The notes: generated from the sequence alone by a model not told the origin. A stretch of DNA of 16,574 nucleotides from CBDUBH01 sp965365345 (GCA_965365345.1 CBDUBH010000083.1:1-16574); one strand, 5' to 3'; counted from the stretch's first letter, positions 8,385-15,761 are shown. Numbers and translations: made by a program.

Positions 8385-9617
8385 ATGTCAATAGAAATTG
8401 ATAATTCTGTTAGTAATGATATTTCCGAAGGAATATTCTTTGCAAAAACAGACAATACTGATAAACTATATGAATGGCTAAAAGCAGGTAATAATCCGAA
8501 TCAATTTGATAATGACGGATGGACTCCCCTTTTATGGGCATCTGCCAGAGGACACGCGGAGTCTGTAAAATTACTTCTTGATAATAAATTTTGTTCTGCC
8601 AAAGTTGATTTACCCCACAGGGATTCAGAAGCATTGCCAATACATTTAGCAGGACAATCTGGAAGTGTAGAAACATCTAAAATTATTTTAGATCACAAAC
8701 CGGATCAAATTAATATACCATGGGATAAGCTAAACGGACACACAATATTACTGCAAGCGGTTTTTTACGGGCATGTTGATTTGATAAAGTTTCTTTTGGA
8801 ACGAGGTGCTGATACAAAATTTACAACAGCCAGAGGTCTTGGTGCGAAAGAGTTAGCTGCACAATTTCAAAATAAAACTATTGTTGATTTGATACTTCCT
8901 TATGATAAATCAAGCGAAGAAAAAAAATCTTATTATGATTCATATCTTAAAAGAATCTCACCGGATTTGTCAGAAGAAGACGAAGCCAAACAAATTCTAA
9001 GTGACAAATTGGTTAATAAAATTGAAGAAGGATTTAAGAAAGCGGCAATTGATCCTAATTCTGCTGAAGAAACTTTGAATGAAATAAAAAATTTAATAGA
9101 AGTTCAAAAAGCAGATGTCAATAGATTAGGCGGTCCATTACAACAGCCTCCTTTAATTGCAACAGTTACCGGAAATAACGGATTCCCACCAAATCAAGAT
9201 GTTGCAAGACTTAGAAAAAAAATTGCAAAATATCTACTTGAATGCGGAGCCGATCCTACACTGCACGAAAAACACCCGATGGGAGCGCAAACGATAATAA
9301 GAGCAGCCGTATTTAATCATCTCGATATTCTAAAAATGTGTGCTGAATATATTACTGCTGAACAACTTGAGCATGCAATAAATGAAATTCCTTTAGTAAA
9401 CGGACTTACAGCAATGCATGATACGGTTCTAAGAGCAACAATGGCTACGCCTGACCATTTTGAAGGGTATTTAAATCAAGCTCGCTGGTTTGTTCAAAAT
9501 GGCGGAAGAAGCGATATAGAAGATTTTTCCGGTGTCACTCAAAGAAATATTGCTGAAAATGCAAAAGATCCCGAAGTTCGAAAACGCTTGCTGAATGTAC
9601 TTGACGGAAAAAATTAA
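8385..9617 (+). CDS. Ankyrin-repeat protein
   Basis: A 410-aa protein without signal peptide or membrane segment. Ankyrin units: one near residues 40-66 (DGWTPLLWASARGHAESVKLLL), a second near 82-105 (PIHLAGQSGSVETSKIIL), a third near 117-140 (NGHTILLQAVFYGHVDLIKFLLERGAD). After a charged helical spacer (about 165-240) come divergent units (KYLLECGADPTLH, IIRAAVFNHLDILKM, and a last one around WFVQNGGRSDIED). Ankyrin arrays bind partner proteins; no catalytic motif is seen. AAGAGG (8374-8379) overlaps the DUF4239 stop and sits 5 bp before the ATG, giving tight coupling. The DUF4239 protein is therefore the obvious candidate partner (inference). Confidence 0.88.
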   Translation: MSIEIDNSVSNDISEGIFFAKTDNTDKLYEWLKAGNNPNQFDNDGWTPLLWASARGHAESVKLLLDNKFCSAKVDLPHRDSEALPIHLAGQSGSVETSKIILDHKPDQINIPWDKLNGHTILLQAVFYGHVDLIKFLLERGADTKFTTARGLGAKELAAQFQNKTIVDLILPYDKSSEEKKSYYDSYLKRISPDLSEEDEAKQILSDKLVNKIEEGFKKAAIDPNSAEETLNEIKNLIEVQKADVNRLGGPLQQPPLIATVTGNNGFPPNQDVARLRKKIAKYLLECGADPTLHEKHPMGAQTIIRAAVFNHLDILKMCAEYITAEQLEHAINEIPLVNGLTAMHDTVLRATMATPDHFEGYLNQARWFVQNGGRSDIEDFSGVTQRNIAENAKDPEVRKRLLNVLDGKN

Positions 9618-9702
9618 ACATTCTAAATATAGAATTTAATAAAACTTACAATTCAGTTTTTAGTTGAAATAACTACTATAGAAATTAAAAGGAGAATGAT
9701 CA

Positions 9703-10497
9703 ATGAATGCTAATGGACAAAGAGAACCTAATAAATTAAAACGGGATCTTGCAGCCGGAAAAGTTTGTATTGGTGCAACAATTACAATGAACAGCCCAAT
9801 AGTTGCAGAGATAATGTCGCATGTAGGACTAGATTGGTTGTGGTTTGAAACCGAGCACACATCACTTTCATTGGAAAGCGTGTTCACAATGCTTCAAGCG
9901 ACAAACGGATCAAACGTAAGCACTGTAATCCGCGTTCCATGGAATGATAAAACAATGATAAAAAGAGCTCTTGATGCTGGTCCAGATGGAATTATTATTC
10001 CGCTTGTAAACTCCAAAGAAGAAGCTGAATATGCTGTACGTGCAATGAAGTATCCGCCTTGGGGTGAAAGAGGAGCCGGATTATCACGAGCTCAATGTTA
10101 CGGAATGCATATGGGTGAATATTTAAGCACCGCCGATGAAGAAGTGATGACCATTTTAATGATCGAACACATTAAAGCCGTTGAAAATATAGATGAAATA
10201 TTACAAGTAAAAGGAATTGATTCAATTATGATCGGTGCTCTTGATCTTTCAGGTAGCATGGGAATATTAGGACAGACATCTCATCCGGATGTTGAAAATG
10301 CTATTCAAAAAGTATTGGCAGCAAGTAAAAAAGCCGGTATCTCATGCGGTATAATAACAGTGGCACCCGAACAGGCAAACCAAAGAATTGAACAAGGATT
10401 TACAAATATCATTTTAGGAATAGATGTTCTTTATCTTCATAGTTCAATACAAGCAGCATTAAATCAAGTTCAAAGAGAACCTGTTTTGCAAAATTAA
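9703..10497 (+). CDS. HpcH/HpaI-family class II aldolase
   Basis: A 264-aa metal-dependent pyruvate aldolase of the HpcH/HpaI family (4-hydroxy-2-oxoheptanedioate or 2-keto-3-deoxy-sugar-acid aldolases). These reversibly cleave 2-oxo-4-hydroxy acids to pyruvate (or an analogue) and an aldehyde. Visible motifs: GLDWLWFETEH (residues about 42-52; most relatives have Asp in place of the first Glu), VIRVPW with the pyruvate-binding Arg, AGPDGIIIPLV, YPPWGERGAGLSRA, the metal ligand E155 in MIEHIKAVENIDEI, and D181 in IGALDLSGSMG followed by GQTSHPDV. The length matches the family (about 250-270 aa). Start: ATG with AAGGAG (9689-9694) 8 bp upstream. It lies 35 bp before the first DJ-1-like gene. 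The substrate cannot be read from the sequence. Confidence 0.92.
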   Translation: MNANGQREPNKLKRDLAAGKVCIGATITMNSPIVAEIMSHVGLDWLWFETEHTSLSLESVFTMLQATNGSNVSTVIRVPWNDKTMIKRALDAGPDGIIIPLVNSKEEAEYAVRAMKYPPWGERGAGLSRAQCYGMHMGEYLSTADEEVMTILMIEHIKAVENIDEILQVKGIDSIMIGALDLSGSMGILGQTSHPDVENAIQKVLAASKKAGISCGIITVAPEQANQRIEQGFTNIILGIDVLYLHSSIQAALNQVQREPVLQN

Positions 10498-10531
10498 TTG
10501 AAATATAAAGATCATTCATCAGGAGTTTTAT

Positions 10532-11128
10532 ATGAATCTTACAGGAAAAAAAATCGGAATATTAATAGAAGGTGATTTTTATGAGCCGGAAATTTGGTAT
10601 TACAAATTCCGGTTTTTAGAAGAAGGCGCCGAAATACATTTTCTTACACGGATGTGGGGACAAACTTCTGATGTAATGGCAAGCGGCTTTAAAGGACATG
10701 AGTTTCAAATTCCTTTTAGTCACATCGGGCAAGTTGAAAGTTTTGAAAACATGGATGATGAAACATTAAAAAGCTACTCCGCAATTATTATTCCCGCCGG
10801 ACAAGTTTCTGACCGTTTGCGTTATACAGAAGATATCAATAAACTTCCGCCGGCGTGTGAATTTTTAAAGCGGGTTTTTGAACAGAAAAATATAATCAAA
10901 GGAATTATCTGTCATGGATTGTGGCTTTTGGCACCTGTGCCGGAATTAGTGAAAGATCGGAAATTGGTTGTGCATAATAATCTTCTTGGTGATGCGAAAA
11001 ATATGGGCGCAAGTTATGTAAATAATAATGATGTTGTAGTAGATAATGATTTAGTAACAGCACGGACCGGCGGACATTGCCATTTATTCGCAAAAAAAAT
11101 AATAGAGATGCTATCAATAGAAGATTAA
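10532..11128 (+). CDS. DJ-1/PfpI-family protein (class I GATase-like), first copy
   Basis: A 198-aa flavodoxin-like alpha/beta protein of the DJ-1/ThiJ/PfpI superfamily (deglycase, glyoxalase III, protease or chaperone-like activities are reported among members). The reactive cysteine is C127 in the elbow GIICHGLWLLAPV; acidic residues E18 and E20 in GDFYEPEIWY lie where the cysteine-polarising Glu is usually found. ARTGGHCHLFAKKII near the C-terminus is the usual last helix region. The replacement of the common A-x-C-H-G-P by I-I-C-H-G-L still keeps Cys-His-Gly. AGGAG (10521-10525) lies 6 bp before the ATG. Probably in one transcript with the aldolase, which suggests small-carbonyl metabolism (inference). 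Confidence 0.9.
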   Translation: MNLTGKKIGILIEGDFYEPEIWYYKFRFLEEGAEIHFLTRMWGQTSDVMASGFKGHEFQIPFSHIGQVESFENMDDETLKSYSAIIIPAGQVSDRLRYTEDINKLPPACEFLKRVFEQKNIIKGIICHGLWLLAPVPELVKDRKLVVHNNLLGDAKNMGASYVNNNDVVVDNDLVTARTGGHCHLFAKKIIEMLSIED

Positions 11129-11216
11129 TATTTTGCTTAGAAATTTAAAGGATTCAAATTGTAAATTTAAATATCTTTTCTACAATTAGAATTACTTTTA
11201 AAATATTGAGGTTTTG

Positions 11217-12041
11217 ATGTCAAAAAAGATCTTAGTGATAATTTCAAATTACGGCTATTGGGGAATTGAATTAACAGCTCCGATGTTAAAACTTGAAGCA
11301 GCAGGTTATGAATTGGTATTCTGTACTCCAAAAGGTGAACGACCGGTTGCACTCCCTCCAAGTTACGATCCTGATTATTTCGATCCGCCGCTAGGTTATA
11401 ATGTAACTACGCAGGAAGCTGCAAAAGAAGTAAAAGAAATTATGAATTCTGAAAAATTGGATAATCCTATAAATCTTTCTGAGTGGTTTCCGGAGCGTCC
11501 GTATTATTGTGAATCAAATTTTTTGCGTCAATTGGAAAATTATTATAAAGAAATAAAGCAGAAGCAAATCGAACTTGAAAAATATGCAGGATTGCTTTTG
11601 GTTGGCGGCAGTGGACCGATTGTAGATATGGTAAATAATCTACGTGTGCATGAAGTAATCTTAGGATTCTACAAACAAAATAAACCTATTGCAGCCATTT
11701 GTTATGGTGTAGGTTGCCTTGCGTTTGCCCGTGATTTTAACGAACGCAAATCAATAATAAAAGGCAAACATGTTACAGGTCATTGTATCGAATATGATTA
11801 TCATGATGGAACCGGATTTATTGGAACTTATTTCAATATGGGTCCCCCACCTTATGTTTTGGAATATGTTTTAACTGATGCAGTTGGCATTGAAGGACAG
11901 TACCATGGAAATTTCGGAAAAGAAACTTCAGTGATTGTTGATTATCCTTTTATAACTGCCCGTTCACTTCAATGTTCATACGAGTTTGGTGATGTGTTTG
12001 TTGATGTTTTGGAAAAAGGATTAAAGCGATACGGTTGGTAG
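11217..12041 (+). CDS. DJ-1/PfpI-family protein, second and longer type
   Basis: A 274-aa member of the same superfamily but of a different branch: an N-terminal strand KKILVIISNYGYWGIEL with the acidic residue, an insertion of about 80 residues (Pro-rich, then helical: DPDYFDPPLGYN, YKEIKQKQIELEKYA), then LLLVGGSGP and the nucleophile elbow AAICYGVGCL with the reactive Cys. Large inserts like this occur in Hsp31-like and other long PfpI proteins. It has only low visible similarity to the 198-aa protein upstream, so the pair is not a recent duplication. An in-frame TTG lies at 11214, but ATG at 11217 is preferred because TTGAGG (11206-11211) is 5 bp upstream. The exact activity is unknown. 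Confidence 0.88.
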   Translation: MSKKILVIISNYGYWGIELTAPMLKLEAAGYELVFCTPKGERPVALPPSYDPDYFDPPLGYNVTTQEAAKEVKEIMNSEKLDNPINLSEWFPERPYYCESNFLRQLENYYKEIKQKQIELEKYAGLLLVGGSGPIVDMVNNLRVHEVILGFYKQNKPIAAICYGVGCLAFARDFNERKSIIKGKHVTGHCIEYDYHDGTGFIGTYFNMGPPPYVLEYVLTDAVGIEGQYHGNFGKETSVIVDYPFITARSLQCSYEFGDVFVDVLEKGLKRYGW

Positions 12042-12049
12042 ATAAAGCA

Positions 12050-12077
12050 AAATTTCCATCATGAAATTTATTTTTTT
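12050..12077 (+). terminator. Terminator of the aldolase/PfpI operon
   Basis: AAATTTC (12050-12056) pairs with GAAATTT (12063-12069) across CATCAT, followed by A and seven T. It starts 8 bp after the stop of the second PfpI gene. Confidence 0.65.
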
Positions 12078-12221
12078 GAAACATCAATAATATTATGGTG
12101 GCGAAATTTCCAAGGTCGTCTGAAAAATTGATTTATTCAACTAAATTTCTGTGACGAAAAAATGACGGTTTACATAAAAATCATCCAATTTTTGCAGTAT
12201 AAGCAGACGCTTTTAAAACAA

Positions 12222-12263
12222 AAAACCTCGAAAGCAGCTTAAATTTGCTATAATCGAGGTTTT
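12222..12263 (-). terminator. Leftward intrinsic terminator after the tRNA-like remnant
   Basis: AAAACCTCGA (12222-12231) is the exact reverse complement of TCGAGGTTTT (12254-12263); AGCA/TGCT (12233-12236 with 12246-12249) extends the hairpin inside. Read leftward, the stem is followed by TTTTTTGTTTT. It lies just beyond the tRNA-like 3' end, as a tRNA terminator would. Confidence 0.65.
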
Positions 12264-12274
12264 AATTTTTGTAG

Positions 12275-12290
12275 CGGAGAGTCAGGGATT
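12275..12290 (-). other. 3'-end fragment resembling tRNA-Ser (possible att remnant)
   Basis: Read leftward, the sequence AATCCCTGACTCTCCG fits tRNA positions 58-73: A58-A59-T60-C61, a T-stem 3' half CCTG, a seven-base acceptor strand ACTCTCC and discriminator G73, which is typical of tRNA-Ser. Upstream of position 57 the match ends (GGAG replaces the invariant TTC), and no tRNA body exists. Together with the terminator just after it, this looks like the part of a tRNA gene that is duplicated when an island integrates. A chance match cannot be excluded for 16 nt. Confidence 0.4.
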
Positions 12291-12390
12291 CTCCTGAATA
12301 CCAAATATATTTCGATTTTAATTCATTTTTGAAGTTTTTCGAAATCTTGTGACCATTTTGTGACCAAGAGATTAAGAATTTTTTAACTAT

Positions 12391-12424
12391 ATTTTTGGCT
12401 GTCGGGTTGAACTGCTGGTTAGGT
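12391..12424 (-). repeat. Truncated attC at the distal end of the array
   Basis: Only the R''-L'' half is present: GTTAGGT (12418-12424) preceded by GGCTGTCGGGTTGAACTGC (12397-12415). The partner arm with GTTAACCCG and CTAAC, expected about 95-100 bp to the left, is absent; that position holds the tRNA-like junction instead. The last cassette therefore lacks a complete recombination site. Confidence 0.8.
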
Positions 12425-12456
12425 GCGATTTATTTTTAACTGAAACCGAATTTGTT

Positions 12457-13257
12457 TTATTTAGAATTAATTTTATCCCAAACTTCTCTTGCAATAACAT
12501 TTAACTCTTTTGTCTTTAAATTCCAAATAGAAACTTTTTTCTCAGATAAAACATAATGCTGTTCCCATTTTGCAGATCCTCCGTAAAGAAGCAGTGTGCA
12601 AATATCAGTCGAGGTAATTATCTCACCCGTGGATTCACTGTGACTATGATATGATGATGAAGCTTCTGTTGATTGATCAAATTCATATACAAGTATATTT
12701 TTATGCAATGGCTTCTTTTCAATTAGTTCATTTTTGTTGTCAAATTTCAAAAGATAATCGTTTCCAATGATTACAACGCCATTTATTTGAGGGGCTGTTA
12801 ATACAAATACTTTCTTTACACTTTGTGTAATTATTGGAATCAAATTGAAGTTTGTGTTTTGATAATGCTTAAATAATGTATCAGATTGAATTATCATAGC
12901 TGATTTATTCCGAAGTAAAAGTAAGTCCTTTTCATAATTGCTTAACTGACGGATTTCTGTGTTTATTACAACTTTGGAAGTATCAAAACCGTTTGGGAAA
13001 TCAATTGTTAGAATAGCTTTTGGATTTTCATTTCTGTCTACAAATATACATCTTGGAATATCATTTTCCTCATATGAAAAATATCCGCCGATTTGATCTT
13101 TTAGATTTGAGAATTTAGAAAATAAAATATCTGTTCCAAGCCATGAGGCCATTTCGGAAAAATAAAGATTATATCCCTCTTCAATAACTTCTTCTTTACT
13201 TTGAGCGAAGTTAAATGTTGATAGAAATAAAATTGTTAGAATCATTGTTTTATACAT
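12457..13257 (-). CDS. Cassette-borne secreted protein of unknown function
   Basis: A 266-aa protein from the chosen start, beginning MYKTMILTILFLSTFNFAQS, a clean signal peptide with likely cleavage after Ala before Gln-Ser; there is no lipobox Cys, so it is periplasmic or secreted. I do not recognise the family; the body is mixed alpha/beta, with many Asn/Lys/Ser and no evident catalytic motif. In-frame upstream starts exist: ATG at 13275 (AGGTG of the attC core 10 bp ahead) and GTG at 13287 inside the attC core box; 13257 gives the best signal peptide. This is the most distal cassette: its 5' side is the complete attC at 13286-13416 and its own attC (12391-12424) is truncated. Confidence 0.8.
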   Translation of the reverse strand: MYKTMILTILFLSTFNFAQSKEEVIEEGYNLYFSEMASWLGTDILFSKFSNLKDQIGGYFSYEENDIPRCIFVDRNENPKAILTIDFPNGFDTSKVVINTEIRQLSNYEKDLLLLRNKSAMIIQSDTLFKHYQNTNFNLIPIITQSVKKVFVLTAPQINGVVIIGNDYLLKFDNKNELIEKKPLHKNILVYEFDQSTEASSSYHSHSESTGEIITSTDICTLLLYGGSAKWEQHYVLSEKKVSIWNLKTKELNVIAREVWDKINSK

Positions 13258-13285
13258 GGTGGATATTTCTCTCATAATTTTTAGC

Positions 13286-13416
13286 ACCTAACGGCGCGCA
13301 GTTAACCCGCAACTGGAATTAGCAAGATTAACTTTGATTAATTAAGAATTTATTTAGAACGAATAACTAAAATCACCCATTAAAATTAAGTTGTCGGGTT
13401 GAACTGCTGGTTATAC
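13286..13416 (-). repeat. attC site (131 bp), variant with compensating L-box changes
   Basis: The outer boxes are ACCTAAC (13286-13292) and GTTATAC (13410-13416). The inner arms are GCAGTTAACCCGCAACT (13298-13314) and AGTTGTCGGGTTGAACTGC. Where the other sites have GCAGCC/GGCTGTC, this one has GCAACT/AGTTGTC: changes in both arms keep pairing, strong support for a folded hairpin. It belongs to the cassette of the 183-aa lipoprotein gene. Confidence 0.88.
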
Positions 13417-13511
13417 CCCAATATTAAAAATTTAGTAAGAATTCTTTCGTAAGATACTTTTCCGAACATACTTTTTAAAATATCAACACTTAATAAAATA
13501 TTATATTTAGA

Positions 13512-14063
13512 TTACTCTTTATCAAAAGCATAAGGAAATTCTACAAAGAAAACATCAACTTCTATTTCGTTTCCAGATTTTTTTATTAACAAATATTCAG
13601 TATAATCAAAAATTTTGAAAGAGGTGATTGGGAATTTGTAATTCTTTATTCCATCAAGGATCACGTCAAATCTTTTTGCTTTAAGGTTTTTAATGAATGA
13701 TGGTTTGTAAAATGGTTCTACTTTTCTTAAAAAAATGAGAGAATCATTTGGACAACAAAAGTAATTTTGATAGTAATCATCAGAAATCAAATAAAAATAA
13801 TTAGCATTCACAATTGGTGCTTCAGAATTGTTGTAGACTTCAAGTAGTATTGTATCATTTACATTAAATGAACTTGTCTTATATAAATTCTCAATAGCAC
13901 TATTTACGAACTCTTCATAATTTTTTCTTTCAGCTTTATCATTAATTCTAGCTTCAATTAATGATTTTATTTTTTCGTCATTGGCAATTGAATAAAAATT
14001 ATAATTGATTTTATTGCAACCATAAAAAGCAAAAACCAAAATGAATATTAAGTTAAACTTCAT
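13512..14063 (-). CDS. Cassette-borne predicted lipoprotein of unknown function (183 aa)
   Basis: The signal peptide MKFNLIFILVFAFYGC has its lipobox Cys at residue 16 (Phe-Tyr-Gly-Cys), so the protein should be lipid-anchored in the inner or outer membrane. The body starts with a charged helical segment (about residues 28-60) and continues with beta-prone stretches such as DTILLEVYNN and YLLIKKSGNEIEVDVFFVEF. I do not recognise a family. Start ATG at 14063 is the only sensible choice because the signal peptide begins there; no Shine-Dalgarno is evident. An inverted repeat, GATTAT/ATAATC (14066-14071 and 14087-14092), lies directly before the start. The cassette ends GTTATACCCC (13410) and GGGGTATAAC (14134) match exactly. 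Confidence 0.82.
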   Translation of the reverse strand: MKFNLIFILVFAFYGCNKINYNFYSIANDEKIKSLIEARINDKAERKNYEEFVNSAIENLYKTSSFNVNDTILLEVYNNSEAPIVNANYFYLISDDYYQNYFCCPNDSLIFLRKVEPFYKPSFIKNLKAKRFDVILDGIKNYKFPITSFKIFDYTEYLLIKKSGNEIEVDVFFVEFPYAFDKE

Positions 14064-14136
14064 ACGATTATTAATTAGTTAATTTGATAATCTGATTTAT
14101 ATCTACCCATAATTCTCAATTCGATATTTTTGTGGG

Positions 14137-14265
14137 GTATAACGGTCTGCAGTTAACCCGCAGCCAAAATTATTAGTAAATATTTATTAAAAGTAAAATT
14201 TAAAATTGTTGTAAAGCTAAATTCACCTATTATATTTGGCTGTCGGGTTGAACTGCTGGTTATAT
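14137..14265 (-). repeat. attC site (129 bp)
   Basis: The outer boxes are GTATAAC (14137-14143) and GTTATAT (14259-14265). The inner arms are GCAGTTAACCCGCAGCC and GGCTGTCGGGTTGAACTGC, with an AT-rich spacer of about 70 bp. Belongs to the cassette of the 270-aa lipoprotein gene. Confidence 0.9.
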
Positions 14266-14276
14266 TGCATTAAAAA

Positions 14277-15089
14277 TTATTTTACTTTAGTTAAAGGTAT
14301 TGGAGATGTTACCTTTTCAAACATATACATTTTACCATTATGGAATTCAATTGTTTTTTTATACTGATTTTTATACCATGTTAAATCCGGCGGATTATAT
14401 TTTACTGTATCGGTTTGACAATCAAAACTTCCAAGTGTATCTGAAATGAATTTATAACCATAAGTAACTGTCATAGAATTTTTGTCAAATTTATATCTCA
14501 ATTCTAATTGATCAAGTATTGTAGAATCTTGACCATCTCGACTACCAATTCCCCAGTGCAAAGTAGACCATTCACCCCATATATCTTCAGTGTTTGATCC
14601 CAAACTTGTTAGAATATCCACTGGATAGAAATATAATAGATCATCTTGAAATTGAATTTTATGATCTGAAGAAAAAGAAATAGGATAAATTTTGTTTTCT
14701 GAATCTTCAGTAGTATTTATTCTTTTAATTTCGCGTGAAAAAAAAACACTATTTATCAATTCCGATTTATTTAAGCTTTTAGGTAAAATACTAAACCTTT
14801 TCCAATCAGTAATTTCATAGGACAGAATACCATCTTTAATTTCATAATTGCCTTGTATTGCTCCAGGTAAAGTTGTACTTGAATCAGAATAAATGATATA
14901 ATTAATTGTATTAAAGAAAGTACCATCTTCGCGAAATGTAACTGTTACATAGTTAGAAGCCCAAGTTCCAATTATTTTTGATCTTAATTCTGAATCAGAA
15001 TAAGTTGATGGCTCAACTGGATTTTCATTTTTATTGCAAGCAGAAAAGAAAAATAAAAGGGATAAAGAAAAAACAAGAATAGTTTTCAT
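14277..15089 (-). CDS. Cassette-borne lipocalin-like lipoprotein (270 aa)
   Basis: The signal peptide MKTILVFSLSLLFFFSAC has lipobox Phe-Ser-Ala-Cys, C18, followed by a low-complexity NKNENPVEPSTYSD tether, typical of surface or outer-membrane lipoproteins in Bacteroidota. The mature part starts IIGTWASNYVTVTFREDGTF, the G-x-W then F-x-x-DGTF pattern of the lipocalin-like beta-barrel proteins, and later has a second Trp-rich strand set (about residues 168-180: DIWGEWSTLHWG). Ligand unknown. AGGAG lies 9 bp before the ATG at 15089. A perfect inverted repeat at 15178-15201 lies about 90 bp upstream, inside the cassette, and may be its own regulatory site. The lipocalin-like call is by pattern only. 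Confidence 0.82.
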   Translation of the reverse strand: MKTILVFSLSLLFFFSACNKNENPVEPSTYSDSELRSKIIGTWASNYVTVTFREDGTFFNTINYIIYSDSSTTLPGAIQGNYEIKDGILSYEITDWKRFSILPKSLNKSELINSVFFSREIKRINTTEDSENKIYPISFSSDHKIQFQDDLLYFYPVDILTSLGSNTEDIWGEWSTLHWGIGSRDGQDSTILDQLELRYKFDKNSMTVTYGYKFISDTLGSFDCQTDTVKYNPPDLTWYKNQYKKTIEFHNGKMYMFEKVTSPIPLTKVK

Positions 15090-15177
15090 TGGTCAAACTC
15101 CTCTAAATGTGTACTGCTGCAATTTCACATTTTATGCCAGTTTGATTTTTACTTTGTTTGCTTAAAATTTAAATTAT

Positions 15178-15201
15178 TTGTGTATAAATTCCTATACACA
15201 A
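15178..15201 (-). promoter_or_regulatory. Perfect 9-bp inverted repeat upstream of the lipocalin-like cassette gene
   Basis: TTGTGTATA (15178-15186) and TATACACAA (15193-15201) are exact reverse complements with a 6-bp spacer. It sits between the cassette core site (15221-15227) and the gene start (15089), so it moves with the cassette. No T-run follows on either side, so an operator or promoter-overlapping palindrome is likelier than a terminator. Confidence 0.45.
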
Positions 15202-15220
15202 GTGTTCTTAAATTGAGGCA

Positions 15221-15349
15221 ATATAACGGCGTGCAGTTAACCCGCAGCCGAAATTTATTTAATTAATTTGAAATAACAATAAATTTAAATCTGTGATATA
15301 GCAGTTTCACCTATTGAATTTGGCTGTCGGGTTGAACTGCTGGTTAGGC
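15221..15349 (-). repeat. attC site (129 bp)
   Basis: The outer boxes are ATATAAC (15221-15227) and GTTAGGC (15343-15349). The inner arms are GCAGTTAACCCGCAGCC and GGCTGTCGGGTTGAACTGC. Belongs to the cassette of the 127-aa lipoprotein gene. Confidence 0.9.
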
Positions 15350-15355
15350 AATTTA

Positions 15356-15739
15356 TTATTGAAAAACTATTACTTTACATTTATAATTATCGGGTTTAAT
15401 TTCTTCATTTATTTTAGGATATGGATAAACCGATATGAGTTTAATTTTATAGCCTTCAACTTCTGCTTCATTTGGTTCTAAACGATAAGTATTTAAGATG
15501 ATTTCTTTTGAGTTTACTTCGAATTTAACTTTTGCATTTCCTTCCCAAACACATTCTGCTCCTTCGGGACATCTTGAATCTTCAAGTACTTCGATAAATT
15601 TAATGTTTAAGTTTTGTTTTTCAATTTGAAGAGATTCATTGTAATCTATTCCAAATTCATCTCCTAATTTTGGACTTACCGGATCCGTTTGACAACCGAA
15701 GAAAATTACTGCAAACAATAAAATTAAAACGATTTTCAT
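15356..15739 (-). CDS. Cassette-borne small lipoprotein with a DSRCP...C motif (127 aa)
   Basis: The signal peptide MKIVLILLFAVIFFGC has lipobox Cys at 16, then a short QTDPVSPKLGDEF tether. The mature domain is small and beta-rich, with the distinctive LEDSRCPEGAECVWEGNAKV (about residues 53-72). Its two Cys, six residues apart, probably form a disulfide in the envelope. I have seen this D-S-R-C-P-x-x-x-x-C-x-W-x-G-x-A pattern in small uncharacterised exported proteins of several phyla, but I know no function. GGAG lies 5-6 bp before the ATG. It is the smallest cassette (about 540 bp), filled almost entirely by gene plus attC; its stop is only 6 bp from the attC core. Confidence 0.85.
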   Translation of the reverse strand: MKIVLILLFAVIFFGCQTDPVSPKLGDEFGIDYNESLQIEKQNLNIKFIEVLEDSRCPEGAECVWEGNAKVKFEVNSKEIILNTYRLEPNEAEVEGYKIKLISVYPYPKINEEIKPDNYKCKVIVFQ

Positions 15740-15761
15740 TTTTACTCCAATTATTAAAATT

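Larger units (their letters stand above)
12042..12390. other. Non-coding junction between the metabolic genes and the cassette array
   Basis: No gene is seen in this stretch. It contains, from left to right, the rightward terminator at 12050, a featureless AT-rich piece, the leftward hairpin at 12222-12263, a tRNA-Ser 3'-end-like piece at 12275-12290, and a direct repeat, TTGTGACCA, at about 12337 and 12348. Sequence related to the array begins at about 12391. Confidence 0.5.

Noticed and set aside
11214..11216. TTG as start of the second PfpI gene
   Set aside because: ATG at 11217 follows directly and has the better spacing from TTGAGG.
12265..12300. Complete tRNA-Ser gene
   Set aside because: Only positions 58-73 fit; no anticodon, D-arm or 5' acceptor strand exists on either side.
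13255..13287. GTG at 13287 as start of the distal cassette gene
   Set aside because: It lies inside the attC core box and adds residues before an otherwise well-formed signal peptide starting at 13257.
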